From contig JACVJC010000002.1 in assembly GCA_015711795.1 (NCBI GenBank), positions 58,115 to 122,114 on the forward strand: 64,000 bases of DNA, in the 5' to 3' direction. This DNA comes from Candidatus Geothermocultor quzhuomuensis (lineage in GTDB: Bacteria; Actinomycetota; Aquicultoria; Geothermocultorales; Geothermocultoraceae). Positions 48,859 through 59,534 of this stretch are shown here, piece by piece; position 1 is the stretch's first letter; each line of letters opens with the position of its first letter. Both the position numbers and the translations under genes were made by a program. The notes beneath the pieces are model-generated. The model was not told the DNA's origin. It ran no database searches and was given only the letters and a program-made list of their open reading frames with translations.

Positions 48859-49557
48859 ATGGACGAAGAAGAACGAGAAAAAAAGAAAGAAGGGGAGGGA
48901 AAAGAGAAAGAGGGTCAAGAAAAATACAAGGTGCTTGAAGTTTTCGGTTTAGAATTGAAAGTTTCTAATCCTCGTTTAGCTAAGCTTTTAACGATGGAAG
49001 CTAAAGATGTACTTACTACTGATATAAGAGAATTAGGGGATAAAATAAGAAAAGCCGAAGCAGCGGTAGAGAAAGAGGGCATTAGCTCATTATCGGAAAT
49101 TTCTTCTTTAGAAAGTTATCATCAAGCTGTTGATTTTCTAGGACGGTCTCTTGATTTTGAAATTGACCTTAAAGGTATTTGGCGTTCCTCAACGGGTATA
49201 TTTTTATTAATTCACCCTGTTTTTGGTAAAGTAACATTCGAGAGAGCCAAAGAATATGTTATCGAGTTAGGAGAAAAGATAGAAGACTTTGGAGATGTAA
49301 GTGCTGGTCTTTTTGTTGTTACTGACAAACTAGCCTGTGACATTTTTAAAGCAGCTATAAGGGAGGAGAATCGATATCATCAAATAAGGGTTATTTCATA
49401 TGAAAATTTAGCGGCCATTTCAGCATTTAAGGAAGGGAAAGTTTTAACTCATAAGCAAGTAGTGAGCCTTTTAGTTCCCCTAGTAGAGATTGATGTTGGA
49501 GAATTAATTGATGTTATAAAAGCAATTTCCTCTTCTCATCGCAAACCTTTGGGATAG
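48859..49557 (+). CDS. Hypothetical protein, charged N-terminus, no recognised family
   Basis: Good SD (GGAAGA), long ORF co-directional with the response regulator. Confidence 0.55.
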   Translation: MDEEEREKKKEGEGKEKEGQEKYKVLEVFGLELKVSNPRLAKLLTMEAKDVLTTDIRELGDKIRKAEAAVEKEGISSLSEISSLESYHQAVDFLGRSLDFEIDLKGIWRSSTGIFLLIHPVFGKVTFERAKEYVIELGEKIEDFGDVSAGLFVVTDKLACDIFKAAIREENRYHQIRVISYENLAAISAFKEGKVLTHKQVVSLLVPLVEIDVGELIDVIKAISSSHRKPLG

Positions 49558-49628
49558 ACATAGTTCAAAATCTTGAAAAAAAAATTTCAGTTGGTAAAAT
49601 TTTAAGGTTGAGATTTGAATTTAATTGA

Positions 49629-49704
49629 GCGGATGTGGCTCAGTTGGTAGAGCATCACCTTGCCAAGGTGAGGGTCGTGGGTTCAAGTCCCATCATCCGC
49701 TCCA
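49629..49704 (+). tRNA. tRNA-Gly (GCC), CCA encoded
   Basis: GCGGATG/CATCCGC acceptor; anticodon loop TTGCCAA. Confidence 0.95.
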
Positions 49705-49977
49705 GAAATAAAAGTTTATTGTGATTTTTTGTTTTGCCCCATTTAATATCTACCAATCAAGGGATTTTAGTTTTAAGTTGATAAGCTTTATTCCAATTTT
49801 CTTGCAGGTAAGCCTGCTCAATGTAGTCAAGCGGTGAAACACAAATTGGATGTTGGGTAAAAATCCTGAAAATCTTTGTATTGAAATAAAAAAGTAATCG
49901 GCATTTATATTTATATATATGCTAAAATAAGATGAGTATTTTTGCATTATCAAGCTTTTTACCTAGCTTTTAATGAC

Positions 49978-50052
49978 GGCGGCGTGGCCGAGTGGCTGAG
50001 GCAGGGGTCTGCAAAATCCCGTACAGCGGTTCAATTCCGCTCGCCGCCTCCA
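49978..50052 (+). tRNA. tRNA-Cys (GCA), CCA encoded
   Basis: GGCGGCG/CGCCGCC acceptor; anticodon GCA. Confidence 0.94.
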
Positions 50053-50210
50053 GGCAATCCCATAAAATCCTGAGGGTTTTAAAGACTAAAGAATCCTATA
50101 AAACGAAGAAGGATAGTTTTCTTCTTTTTTTATTTCTCAAATTGCTAAAATCTTTGATAGTTTGTATAATTCACTCAATAGGTTTCGAGGGCTAATGTTT
50201 AATAAATTTT

Positions 50211-50285
50211 GGGCGCTTAGCTCAGAGGGAGAGCGCTTGCTTGACGCGCAAGAGGTCATAGGTTCAAGTCCTATAGCGCCCACCA
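50211..50285 (+). tRNA. tRNA-Val (GAC), CCA encoded
   Basis: GGGCGCT/AGCGCCC acceptor; anticodon loop TTGACGC. Confidence 0.95.
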
Positions 50286-50458
50286 TTTTTCTTTTTTGAA
50301 GCTAAGGATGATAGGCATTTGTCGCTGAAAATTATTTAGGGTGCTTTCTTAAAGCTTTTGTTATTCCTTCTTTACTTTTTGGGATTATCTTTTTGTTCTT
50401 GGTTTACTTTTACTTGAGTATTTACTCTCCTCAAGAATTATGTTATAAATAAAATCTA

Positions 50459-50503
50459 CCTTAACTCAGATTATCGAGCGCCCGACGATTTTCTTGGTTA
50501 AGG
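50459..50503 (+). promoter_or_regulatory. Candidate rpsO leader hairpin
   Basis: CCTTAAC..GTTAAGG closing stem with internal ATCG..CGAT, just upstream of the rpsO SD. Confidence 0.4.
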
Positions 50504-50523
50504 AATAATAAAAAGGGTGTAAC

Positions 50524-50790
50524 ATGCTAGAAAAAGAGGAAAAGGCTAAAATTATCAAGGAATATCAGCAGCACGAGAGTGACACTGGCTCTCCAGAGGT
50601 TCAAATAGCTCTTTTGTCCAAAAGAATTAATAACCTAACTGAGCACTTAAAAATTCATAAAAAAGACTATCTTTCGCGCCGAGGGCTTTTAAAGATGGTT
50701 GGCAAAAGAAAGAGACTCCTTGATTACCTTAAAGATTCTGACATTAGTCGCTATCGAGCTATTGTTAAAAAGCTTAATTTAAGAGGTTGA
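50524..50790 (+). CDS. rpsO: 30S ribosomal protein S15
   Basis: [53 protein letters not shown]. Confidence 0.98.
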   Translation: MLEKEEKAKIIKEYQQHESDTGSPEVQIALLSKRINNLTEHLKIHKKDYLSRRGLLKMVGKRKRLLDYLKDSDISRYRAIVKKLNLRG

Positions 50791-50839
50791 CTTTATCTAT
50801 CATTTGTGTTAATTTTTTTTTAATTTAATATTTTGGGAA

Positions 50840-51106
50840 AGTCAGCGAAGGGGAAGAGTAAACTAAAATATACCTCCAGCGAGTAGGGGATGGTGAAAGC
50901 CCTACGGTAAATATTTTAGTTGAATGGGCCCCAGAGACACAAACCGAAAGCTAAAATCGAGTAGGCTTTGTCGGTATCTCTTCCGTTATAAGAGAAGGAT
51001 ATAAAACCTGATAAGCAGGGGAGTATCCTAGTGAGCGGGGTTAATCCAAAAAGGGTGGCACCGCGGGAGAAAATTACCTCTCGTCCCTATAGATGAGAGG
51101 TTTTTT
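50840..51106 (+). promoter_or_regulatory. T-box leader of the trp operon (tRNA-Trp-specific predicted)
   Basis: T-box core AAGGGTGGCACCGCGGGA at 51051; terminator ACCTCTCGTC..GATGAGAGGTTTTTT; stem ACTAAAATA/TATTTTAGT with TGG (50925) as likely specifier. Confidence 0.93.
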
Positions 51107-51122
51107 GTTTTTAGGGGGTAAA

Positions 51123-52595
51123 ATGTATCAACCATGCAAGAGTGAATTTAAGAAGTTAGCTCAAAAATATAATTTAATTCCCGTTTATAAGGAAATAATC
51201 TCCGATATTGACACACCCGTTTCTGCTTTCTTGAAGCTGGTTGAGGGGGAAAATGCTTTTCTTCTTGAAAGTGTCGAAGGGGGAGAAAAGCTTGGACGGT
51301 ATTCTTTCTTGGGGAGCAATCCTTATCTTGTGGTAACTGTAAAAGATAAAGGTGTAAGGCTTAGTAATGAGGGATTAGATGAAATAAGGAAAATAAATGA
51401 CCCCTTAAGGGTAGTTGAAGAAATTATCTCTCTTTATCGACCAGCTATTTTGCCTGATTTACCACCTTTTCAGGGTGGAGCAGTTGGCTATTTAAGTTAC
51501 GATGCCGTGAGATATTTTGAGGATATTCCCAGAGAAGCAAATGATGACTTAGGACTTCCCGATATGATTTTTATGTTTACCGATACCATTCTCATTTTTG
51601 ATCATTTAAAGCATAAAATTTATGCTGTTGCTAATGCTAGGGTTGATGGAAACAAAGATGATTCATATGATAAAGCAATTGGCAAGATTGACTTATTAAT
51701 TGAGAAGCTTCGTCAACCTTTTTCTCATTCACTTTTCCCTGATTTAAGAATGAAATTTAATGGAAACTCAGAAACTAATATCAATCATCAAGATTTCATA
51801 GCTAAGGTTAAGGAAGCTAAAGATTACATTTTAGCCGGTGATGTTCTTCAAGTTGTCCTTTCTCAAAGGTTTTTAACTTCAATCAAATCTCAACCCTTTG
51901 ACATTTACCGAATTTTAAGAACAATTAACCCCTCTCCTTATATGTATTTTTTAAAGTTTAAGGAGCTTAATTTAATTGGTTCATCACCTGAACCTTTAGT
52001 AAAGGTAGAAGGGAGAAAGGTTATTACTCGACCAATTGCTGGGACTCGTCCGAGGGGGAAAAATCTTGAGGAGGATAAAAAGCTTGAGAAAGAACTTCTT
52101 TCCGACCAAAAGGAAAGAGCCGAGCATGTTATGCTGGTTGATTTAGGGCGAAATGACTTAGGAAAGGTTTGCGAATATGGCACAGTTAAAGTTGATGATT
52201 TAATGTTCATTGAAAAATATTCTCATGTCCTTCATATTGTTAGCCAAGTAAGTGGGGTTATTAAAAAAGGAAAAACTTCTTGTGATGCTTTGAGGTCAGC
52301 TTTTCCAGCTGGAACAGTAACTGGTGCACCTAAAATAAGGGCAATGGAGATAATTGATGAACTTGAACCCACTTTAAGAGGCCCCTATGCAGGAGCAGTT
52401 GGCTATCTGAGTTATTCTGGAAACTTGGATACTTGTATCACCATTAGGACAGTAGTGGTAACAGGAAACAAAGCTTATATTCAAGCAGGAGCAGGAATTG
52501 TGGCAGATTCAGTTCCGGAGAGGGAGTATCAAGAGACAGTTAACAAGGCTCAAGCTCTTCTCTCAGCTATTTATATGGCGGAGGAATTGGTATGA
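51123..52595 (+). CDS. trpE: Anthranilate synthase component I
   Basis: [46 protein letters not shown]; start moved to ATG 51123 with SD TAGGGGGT. Confidence 0.96.
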   Translation: MYQPCKSEFKKLAQKYNLIPVYKEIISDIDTPVSAFLKLVEGENAFLLESVEGGEKLGRYSFLGSNPYLVVTVKDKGVRLSNEGLDEIRKINDPLRVVEEIISLYRPAILPDLPPFQGGAVGYLSYDAVRYFEDIPREANDDLGLPDMIFMFTDTILIFDHLKHKIYAVANARVDGNKDDSYDKAIGKIDLLIEKLRQPFSHSLFPDLRMKFNGNSETNINHQDFIAKVKEAKDYILAGDVLQVVLSQRFLTSIKSQPFDIYRILRTINPSPYMYFLKFKELNLIGSSPEPLVKVEGRKVITRPIAGTRPRGKNLEEDKKLEKELLSDQKERAEHVMLVDLGRNDLGKVCEYGTVKVDDLMFIEKYSHVLHIVSQVSGVIKKGKTSCDALRSAFPAGTVTGAPKIRAMEIIDELEPTLRGPYAGAVGYLSYSGNLDTCITIRTVVVTGNKAYIQAGAGIVADSVPEREYQETVNKAQALLSAIYMAEELV

Positions 52596-53185
52596 TTTTA
52601 GTTATCGATAATTACGATTCTTTTACCTATAATTTAGTTCAATATCTTGGTGAGTTGGGAGCAAATTTAAAAGTTTACCGAAATAACAAAATAACCTTGA
52701 ATGAAATTGAAGATTTAAATCCAACCCATATTGTTATTTCACCAGGACCTTGTACCCCTAATGAAGCAGGAATTTCTATGGAGATTATTAAGAAATTTGC
52801 TCCAAGGATTCCAATTCTTGGTGTTTGCTTAGGTCATCAAGCTATTGGTCAAGTTTTTGGAGGAAAGGTTGTTCGAGCCCCCTCCCCTGTTCACGGTAAG
52901 ACTTCATCTATCTTTCATGATGGCAAGACTATTTTTCAAGGGGTTTCTAATCCGTTTATTGCTACTCGTTATCATTCTTTAATTGTTGAGAAAAAAAGTT
53001 TGCCTGACTGCTTAGAGGTTTCAGCTCAATCAGAGGATGGTTTAATTATGGGGTTAAGACACAAGGAATTTTTAACAGAAGGAGTTCAATTTCATCCTGA
53101 GTCGGTTCTCACTCTAGAAGGGAAAAAGATATTAAGTAATTTCTTAAAGATTAAATTGAAATCAAAAGTTAAGGTGAGGGGGTGA
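52592..53185 (+). CDS. trpG: Anthranilate synthase component II (glutamine amidotransferase)
   Basis: [46 protein letters not shown]. Confidence 0.96.
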   Translation: MILVIDNYDSFTYNLVQYLGELGANLKVYRNNKITLNEIEDLNPTHIVISPGPCTPNEAGISMEIIKKFAPRIPILGVCLGHQAIGQVFGGKVVRAPSPVHGKTSSIFHDGKTIFQGVSNPFIATRYHSLIVEKKSLPDCLEVSAQSEDGLIMGLRHKEFLTEGVQFHPESVLTLEGKKILSNFLKIKLKSKVKVRG

Positions 53186-53190
53186 ATTGA

Positions 53191-53514
53191 TTGCTTTACC
53201 GAGAAGGCTTAACTGATAGTGGTTATAATTTCCAAGTCGAAATTTTAAGTTTGGTTGATGATTTTTGCACCTGGCTTGAAGAGCAAGGGTATAAGTTCGA
53301 GAGTGAAATCCAAATTGCTCTAATGAGTTTTTTTGTCCTTTTAGAGTTAAGAGAAGCTCTTAATGAGTTAATCAATGATTATCAAAAATTACCAGTTTTT
53401 AAAAATCTTTCTCCTTTAGAAGCATATGAAACCCTAAAAAGAGAAATGGAAAAGGAAAGAAAGAAAGTGGTTAATTTTAAAACTAGAAAAAAGCGTGGAG
53501 GTGATAGAGATTGA
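53191..53514 (+). CDS. Hypothetical protein inserted between trpG and trpD
   Basis: TTG start 6 nt after trpG; 4-nt overlap with trpD start; no recognised motif. Confidence 0.6.
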   Translation: MLYREGLTDSGYNFQVEILSLVDDFCTWLEEQGYKFESEIQIALMSFFVLLELREALNELINDYQKLPVFKNLSPLEAYETLKREMEKERKKVVNFKTRKKRGGDRD

Positions 53515-54530
53515 TTCGAGAAGCAATTTCAAAAGTTGTTCACGGTGAAAAATTAAGTTTACCTGAGGCTTCTTTAGTAATGGAAGAAATTATGAGTGGT
53601 CAAGCAACAGATGCTCAAATTGCCTCTTTAATAACAGCTTTAAGAATGCGGGGAGAAACGGTTGAAGAAATCACTGGTTTCGCTAAAACAATGCGCCAAT
53701 TTGCCCAGAAGATTTATCCAAGGGAGAGGAAGTTAATTGATACCTGTGGTACTGGTGGTGATGCTGCTTGTACCTTTAATATTTCTACTGCTACGGCTTT
53801 TGTTGTAGCTGGAGCAGGCCTGGCCGTGGCTAAGCATGGTAATCGCTCAGTTTCAAGCCATTGTGGAAGTGCTGATGTTTTAGAGAGACTGGGAGTTAAG
53901 ATTGATATTCCTCCAAAAGAAGTAGCTCGTTGTATTGATGAGATTGGGGTTGGTTTTCTCTTTGCACCCACTTTTCATTTAGCAATGAAATATGCTATTG
54001 GGCCAAGAAGGGAAATTGGTATTCGAACCGTCTTTAATATTCTAGGACCTTTAACTAATCCAGCTGAAGCTTCACATCAAATTTTAGGTTGTTATGACCT
54101 TAATTTATTGCCAATTTTAGCTCAAGTATTGGGAAATTTAGGGGTTAAACATGCATTAGTTGTTCACGGAGCTGATGGTCTTGACGAATTATCAATCACC
54201 GGTGAAAGTGATGTTTGTGAGTTAATTGATGGAAAGGTGAAGTCTTTTAAAATATCTCCAGAGGAACTTAATCTTAAGAAAGCAAATTTAAGTGAGATTA
54301 CTACCCAAAATATTGATGAAAATGCAGAGATTTTAACATTAGTTCTTAAAGGTAAAGAGGGGGCTCAAAGAGATATTGTTCTTTTAAATTCAGCAGCTGC
54401 TTTTCTCGCAGCTGAGAAGGCGAGAACTTGGAATGAAGGGATAGAAATAGCAGCTAATTCAATTGATAGTGGCCAAGCTTATCAAAAACTTAAAGATTTA
54501 ATTGAGTTTACCAATAAAGTGGGCAAATAA
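53511..54530 (+). CDS. trpD: Anthranilate phosphoribosyltransferase
   Basis: DTCGTGGDAACTFNISTATAFVVAGAGLAVAKHGNRSVSSHCGSADVLE. Confidence 0.97.
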   Translation: MIREAISKVVHGEKLSLPEASLVMEEIMSGQATDAQIASLITALRMRGETVEEITGFAKTMRQFAQKIYPRERKLIDTCGTGGDAACTFNISTATAFVVAGAGLAVAKHGNRSVSSHCGSADVLERLGVKIDIPPKEVARCIDEIGVGFLFAPTFHLAMKYAIGPRREIGIRTVFNILGPLTNPAEASHQILGCYDLNLLPILAQVLGNLGVKHALVVHGADGLDELSITGESDVCELIDGKVKSFKISPEELNLKKANLSEITTQNIDENAEILTLVLKGKEGAQRDIVLLNSAAAFLAAEKARTWNEGIEIAANSIDSGQAYQKLKDLIEFTNKVGK

Positions 54531-55303
54531 TGTTAAAAGAAATTTTAGCTACTTGCAAAAGTCAACTTGAAAAAGTAAAAAAGGAAAAGCCCCTTTTGGA
54601 AGAAGAAAGGGAAAAAGCTTTCCTTCAAACTTCTCGAAATTTCAAGGAGGCAATTAGTAAGGAGAAGATAAGCTTAATTGCTGAGATAAAAAAAGCCTCA
54701 CCTTCCAGAGGGGTGATAAAAGAAAGATTTAATCCCTTGGAAATTGCCTTAGCTTATCAGGAAGGAGGAGCTCAAGCAATTTCTATTGTCACTGAACCCC
54801 ACTATTTTCAAGGTTCTTTAGCTTATCTTAAGATGGTTAGAGAAAAAATATCTTTGCCGATTTTAAGAAAGGATTTTATCTTTGACCCTTATCAAGTTTA
54901 TGAAACAAAAATTTCGGGAGCTGATGCTATTCTTTTAATTGCCAAGATTTTAACCTTAGAAGAGTTAAGTTTTCTTATGGAACTTTCAAGAGAACTAGGC
55001 TTAGATGCTTTAATTGAAGTCCATGATGAAGAAGATTTAAGGAAAGCTCTAACCGTTAATGCTAGTATCATCGGTATTAATCACCGTGACCTAAATAGCT
55101 TTACTATAAATTTAAGGATTTCGGAGGATTTAATTAAAAAGATTCCTTCAGGAAAGGTGGTGGTTGCTGAGAGTGGGATTAAAACTTCTGAAGATGTAAG
55201 CTACTTGCGAAAATTAGGTGTTAATGCAATTTTAGTTGGCGAAGCATTAATAGAATGTTCTGATGTTAAGGCTAAAATTACTGAGTTAGTGAGGGGAAAC
55301 TGA
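54530..55303 (+). CDS. trpC: Indole-3-glycerol phosphate synthase
   Basis: IAEIKKASPSRGVI, PILRKDFIFDPYQVYE, IGINHRDLNSF, VAESGIKT. Confidence 0.96.
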   Translation: MLKEILATCKSQLEKVKKEKPLLEEEREKAFLQTSRNFKEAISKEKISLIAEIKKASPSRGVIKERFNPLEIALAYQEGGAQAISIVTEPHYFQGSLAYLKMVREKISLPILRKDFIFDPYQVYETKISGADAILLIAKILTLEELSFLMELSRELGLDALIEVHDEEDLRKALTVNASIIGINHRDLNSFTINLRISEDLIKKIPSGKVVVAESGIKTSEDVSYLRKLGVNAILVGEALIECSDVKAKITELVRGN

Positions 55304-55336
55304 AAAGGAATAAATAAAGCAAAGGGGGAAGGGTAA

Positions 55337-56689
55337 ATGGATGAAACGAAAATTATTTTGAGTGAGAAGGAAATGCCAGAAGCTTGGTATAATATTTTGC
55401 CTGATTTACCTAAGCCTTTGGATCCACCTCTTCATCCTGCAACTAAACAACCAGTTGGGCCTCAGGATTTAGCTCCTATTTTCCCAATGGAGTTAATTAA
55501 GCAGGAAGTCAGCATGGAGAGATGGATTGAAATTCCTGAAGAGGTAAGAGAAATTTATAAGCTTTACCGACCAACTCCACTTTTTAGGGCAAGGAGACTA
55601 GAGAAAGCTCTTGATACACCAGCTAAGATTTATTACAAGTATGAGGGTTGGAGTCCTCCTGGTAGTCATAAGCCCAATACAGCGATTGCCCAAGCTTACT
55701 ACAACAAAAAAGAGGGAGTTAAGCGATTAGCAACTGAAACAGGGGCTGGGCAGTGGGGTAGTGCTCTTGCTTTTGCTTGTAAACTATTGGGTCTTGAGTG
55801 CACTGTTTATATGGTGAAAGCGAGTTATCATCAGAAACCTTATCGGCGCGTTCTAATGGAAACTTGGGGCGCTAGGGTTATCCCGAGTCCCAGCGATTTA
55901 ACAAATTCAGGTCGGAAGATTTTGGAAGGTGACCCAGAATGTCCTGGAAGTCTAGGGATAGCTATCAGTGAGGCTGTTGAGGATGCCGCTACTCATGAGG
56001 ATACTAAATATTCCTTAGGGAGTGTTTTAAATCATGTCCTTTTACACCAGACTATCATTGGGCTTGAGGCAAAAAAGCAACTTGAAAAGGTTGGAGATTA
56101 CCCCGATGTCATTTTTGGGTGCATTGGCGGTGGTAGCAGCTTTGGGGGGATAAGCTTACCTTTTGTTAAGGATAAACTTGAAGGAAAAAATATTCGCTTA
56201 GTAGCGGTCGAGCCAACTGCTTGCCCTACCTTAACTAAAGGTGTTTACGCTTATGACTTTGGAGACACTGCTCAAATGGCACCTATTATTAAGATGTATA
56301 CCTTGGGGCACACATTTGTTCCAGCTCCAATTCATGCGGGTGGCTTGCGCTATCACGGGGATGCTCCAATCATTTGTTCCCTTTATAACCAGGGGATTGT
56401 TGAAGCAGAAGCTTACTATCAAAACCCTGTCTTTGAAGCTGCACTTTTATTTGCTCAAGTTGAGGGGATAGTTCCAGCACCTGAATCAGCTCATGGTCTC
56501 AAGGGAGCAATTGAGGAAGCCAAAAGGTGTAAGGAAAGTGGGGAGAAGAAAACAATTTTGCTCAATCTTACTGGCCATGGCTACTTCGATTTATCCGCTT
56601 ACGATAACTATCTTTCCAAGAAACTGGAAGATTATGAGTATCCAGCGACCAAAATCGAAGAAGCTTTAACCCACTTACCCATCATATAA
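55337..56689 (+). CDS. TrpB2-type tryptophan synthase beta-like protein
   Basis: [33 protein letters not shown] (TrpB2 N-term), [39 protein letters not shown]. Confidence 0.92.
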   Translation: MDETKIILSEKEMPEAWYNILPDLPKPLDPPLHPATKQPVGPQDLAPIFPMELIKQEVSMERWIEIPEEVREIYKLYRPTPLFRARRLEKALDTPAKIYYKYEGWSPPGSHKPNTAIAQAYYNKKEGVKRLATETGAGQWGSALAFACKLLGLECTVYMVKASYHQKPYRRVLMETWGARVIPSPSDLTNSGRKILEGDPECPGSLGIAISEAVEDAATHEDTKYSLGSVLNHVLLHQTIIGLEAKKQLEKVGDYPDVIFGCIGGGSSFGGISLPFVKDKLEGKNIRLVAVEPTACPTLTKGVYAYDFGDTAQMAPIIKMYTLGHTFVPAPIHAGGLRYHGDAPIICSLYNQGIVEAEAYYQNPVFEAALLFAQVEGIVPAPESAHGLKGAIEEAKRCKESGEKKTILLNLTGHGYFDLSAYDNYLSKKLEDYEYPATKIEEALTHLPII

Positions 56690-56819
56690 GACTAAAGACT
56701 GGAAAAAAAGAAAGAGTTGGCTGTCTAGTGTAACTTTAGACTTCAGTTTATAGGCTAAATATGGGTTAAACTACATTTATAGGAGTTTAGAGGAGCAATA
56801 ATTAAATAGCAACAAGCAA

Positions 56820-57485
56820 ATGGTTTACATTAAAGTTTGTGGGATTACAAACTTGGAGGACGCTTTTTTAGTAGCTGAACTGGGGGCAAATGCAATTGGC
56901 TTTGTGTTTGCCCCTAGTTCTAGAAAGGTTGAGCCCGAAATAGCTCAAGAGATTATAAGGAAGCTTCCTCCATCCATTGATAAAGTTGGTGTCTTTGTTA
57001 ATGAGGATGAAACTAAAGTAAAAGAAATAGCTTCTTTTTGTTTTTTAAACTCTCTTCAGTTTCATGGTGAGGAGGACCCGATTTATTGTTTAAATTTTGC
57101 TCCGAATTTTAAAGGAAAAATTATTAAAGCTTTTAGAATAAAAGAATATGACAGCTTAAAAAGTATCTTAGAAAAGGTGAAGGAGTTTCAAGTTGATGCT
57201 TATTTATTAGATACCTATGATAAAGAAGTTTATGGAGGAACAGGAAAAACTTTTAATTGGGATATTGCAGTTGAAGTCAAGAGATTAGGTAAGCCAGTAA
57301 TCCTTTCTGGTGGCTTAAATCCGCAAAATATCACTGAAGCAATTGAAAAAGTTAAGCCTTATGGGGTTGATGTGAGTAGTGGGGTTGAGACTTTTCCTGG
57401 CAAAAAAGACCCCGATAAATTGAGGGCATTTATTAAGGCTTGCCTGCAGACAAGTAGCGAGGAAGACCTGAAACCAAGAACTTAA
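56820..57485 (+). CDS. trpF: Phosphoribosylanthranilate isomerase
   Basis: KVCGITNLEDAFLVAELGANAIGFVFAPSSRK, GGTGKTFNWD, LSGGLNPQN, GVDVSSGVE. Confidence 0.95.
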   Translation: MVYIKVCGITNLEDAFLVAELGANAIGFVFAPSSRKVEPEIAQEIIRKLPPSIDKVGVFVNEDETKVKEIASFCFLNSLQFHGEEDPIYCLNFAPNFKGKIIKAFRIKEYDSLKSILEKVKEFQVDAYLLDTYDKEVYGGTGKTFNWDIAVEVKRLGKPVILSGGLNPQNITEAIEKVKPYGVDVSSGVETFPGKKDPDKLRAFIKACLQTSSEEDLKPRT

Positions 57486-57538
57486 AACTAAACTTGACCC
57501 TAAGAAATTAGCGAGTCACAAGTTAGGAGAAACGAGAA

Positions 57539-58735
57539 ATGATGTTACCAAACAAAAAAGGTTATTTTGGTGAATTTGGTGGCAAATTTGCCCCAGAAAC
57601 CTTAATGAGTGCTTTGGAAGAATTAGAAAAAGCTTATTTTTATTTTAAGAAAAACCAAGATTTTCAAAGAGAGCTTAATTATTATTTAAAAGAATATGCC
57701 GGTCGACCCACTCCTTTATATTTTGCAAAGAAGCTTTCCAAACACTTTAAAAAAGGCAAAATTTATTTAAAGAGAGAGGATCTTCTTCATACAGGTGCTC
57801 ATAAAATTAACAATACTATTGGTCAAGCCCTTTTAGCTTTAAAGATGGGCAAGAAAAGAGTAATTGCAGAAACAGGAGCTGGTCAACATGGAGTAGCAGT
57901 AGCCACTGCTTGTGCTATCTTTGGGCTTAAGTGCCAAATTTATATGGGCGAAGAAGATATGGAAAGACAATCCCTAAATGTTTTTAAGATGCAACTTTTA
58001 GGAGCTGATGTTATTCCTGTTTCTTCAGGGAGTAAGACCTTAAAAGATGCTATTAATGAAGCTATGAGGGACTGGGTGACTAATGTCAAAACGACATTTT
58101 ATCTTTTAGGTTCAGTGGTTGGACCTCATCCTTATCCCCTAATTGTTCGGGATTTCCAAAGGATAATTGGCTTGGAAACCAAAAGGCAAATTTTAAAAAA
58201 AGAAAAAAAGCTACCTGATTATATTTTAGCTTGTGTGGGCGGGGGAAGTAATTCAATTGGTATTTTTCATCCGTTTATTGGCACTTCAACCAAGCTTATT
58301 GGGGTTGAAGCAGCAGGATTAGGCCTTAATACTAACTTGCACAGTGCTTCATTACTCAAAGGTAAAAAAGGGGTTCTTCATGGAGCATTGAGCTACATTT
58401 TGCAAGACAAATTTGGTCAAATCAAAACTACTTACTCAATTTCAGCTGGTCTTGATTATCCTGGTGTAGGTCCTGAACATGCATATTTAATGGAAAAAAA
58501 ACTGGCTACCTATGTTGCAGTGACTGACAAAGAAGCTCTTGAAGCTTTTCACCTTCTTTCTCAAACTGAGGGAATCTTACCAGCTCTTGAATGTGCTCAT
58601 GCTTTAGCTTATCTTAAGCATTTATCTCCTTATTTGAAAAAGGACCAAATTGTGGTGGTTAATCTTTCAGGCCGTGGTGATAAAGACATTCAAATTATTC
58701 AAAAGGAAACTGAAAAGAAAGTTGAGCCGAATTAG
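57539..58735 (+). CDS. trpB: Tryptophan synthase beta chain (TrpB1)
   Basis: [56 protein letters not shown]. Confidence 0.97.
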   Translation: MMLPNKKGYFGEFGGKFAPETLMSALEELEKAYFYFKKNQDFQRELNYYLKEYAGRPTPLYFAKKLSKHFKKGKIYLKREDLLHTGAHKINNTIGQALLALKMGKKRVIAETGAGQHGVAVATACAIFGLKCQIYMGEEDMERQSLNVFKMQLLGADVIPVSSGSKTLKDAINEAMRDWVTNVKTTFYLLGSVVGPHPYPLIVRDFQRIIGLETKRQILKKEKKLPDYILACVGGGSNSIGIFHPFIGTSTKLIGVEAAGLGLNTNLHSASLLKGKKGVLHGALSYILQDKFGQIKTTYSISAGLDYPGVGPEHAYLMEKKLATYVAVTDKEALEAFHLLSQTEGILPALECAHALAYLKHLSPYLKKDQIVVVNLSGRGDKDIQIIQKETEKKVEPN

Positions 58736-59519
58736 AGAGAAGTTTCGCCAATTAAAAAGAGCAAATCGAGCTGCCTTTATTCCCTTTCTAACCGCTGGTT
58801 ATCCCAATCTTCAATCCTTCCTTGATTTAATAAGGGTACTCGCATCAAATGGAGCTGATATCATTGAAATTGGATTGCCTTTCTCTGACCCACTAGCGGA
58901 TGGCCCAACTATTCAGAGGTCATCTCAGATTGCTCTAGCTCAAGGAGTTAACTTACCGCTAGTCTTTGAGATGGTCAAACAGCTTCGGGAAGAGATAGAT
59001 TTACCTTTTGTTTTAATGAGTTATTACAATCCACTTTACAAGATGGGAATAACCAAGTTTTTTAGTGAAGCTTCTAAGGCAGGCTTTGATGGGGTTATTG
59101 TTCCCGATTTACCAATTGAGGAAGCTAATTCTTGGGTAAAAAAAGCAGCTAACAAGATTGACCCTATCTTTTTAGTTGCTCCAACTAGCACTCTTCTAAG
59201 GATAAAAAAGATTACTTCTTTTTCGAAAGGTTTTGTTTATTGTGTTTCTTTAACTGGTATCACTGGGGAAAGAGAAAAACTTCCTCTTGGACTCAGAAAA
59301 TTTATTCTTCAAGTTAAAAGTGTTACTGAGAAGCCAGTGGCCGTTGGTTTTGGTATATCTAATCCTTTTCAAGTCCGAGAAGTTGCTCAAATTGCTGATG
59401 GTGTAATTATTGGAAGTGCTATAATAAACCTAATTGATTCAGAGAAGAGCAGGAAAGAGCAAATTAAGATTTTAACTTTATGGATTAAAGAGATAACTTC
59501 TTCATTGGTAAGAGAGTAA
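58722..59519 (+). CDS. trpA: Tryptophan synthase alpha chain; likely TTG start overlapping trpB
   Basis: [58 protein letters not shown]. Confidence 0.95.
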   Translation: MSRIREKFRQLKRANRAAFIPFLTAGYPNLQSFLDLIRVLASNGADIIEIGLPFSDPLADGPTIQRSSQIALAQGVNLPLVFEMVKQLREEIDLPFVLMSYYNPLYKMGITKFFSEASKAGFDGVIVPDLPIEEANSWVKKAANKIDPIFLVAPTSTLLRIKKITSFSKGFVYCVSLTGITGEREKLPLGLRKFILQVKSVTEKPVAVGFGISNPFQVREVAQIADGVIIGSAIINLIDSEKSRKEQIKILTLWIKEITSSLVRE

Positions 59520-59534
59520 AAATCTTAGATAAAA

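Noticed and set aside
51093-51122. Upstream ATG for trpE from ORF track
   Set aside because: Falls in the T-box terminator hairpin; ATG 51123 has a proper SD.
58650-58721. N-terminal extension of trpA in ORF track
   Set aside because: Overlaps trpB in another frame; TrpA homology begins near TTG 58722.
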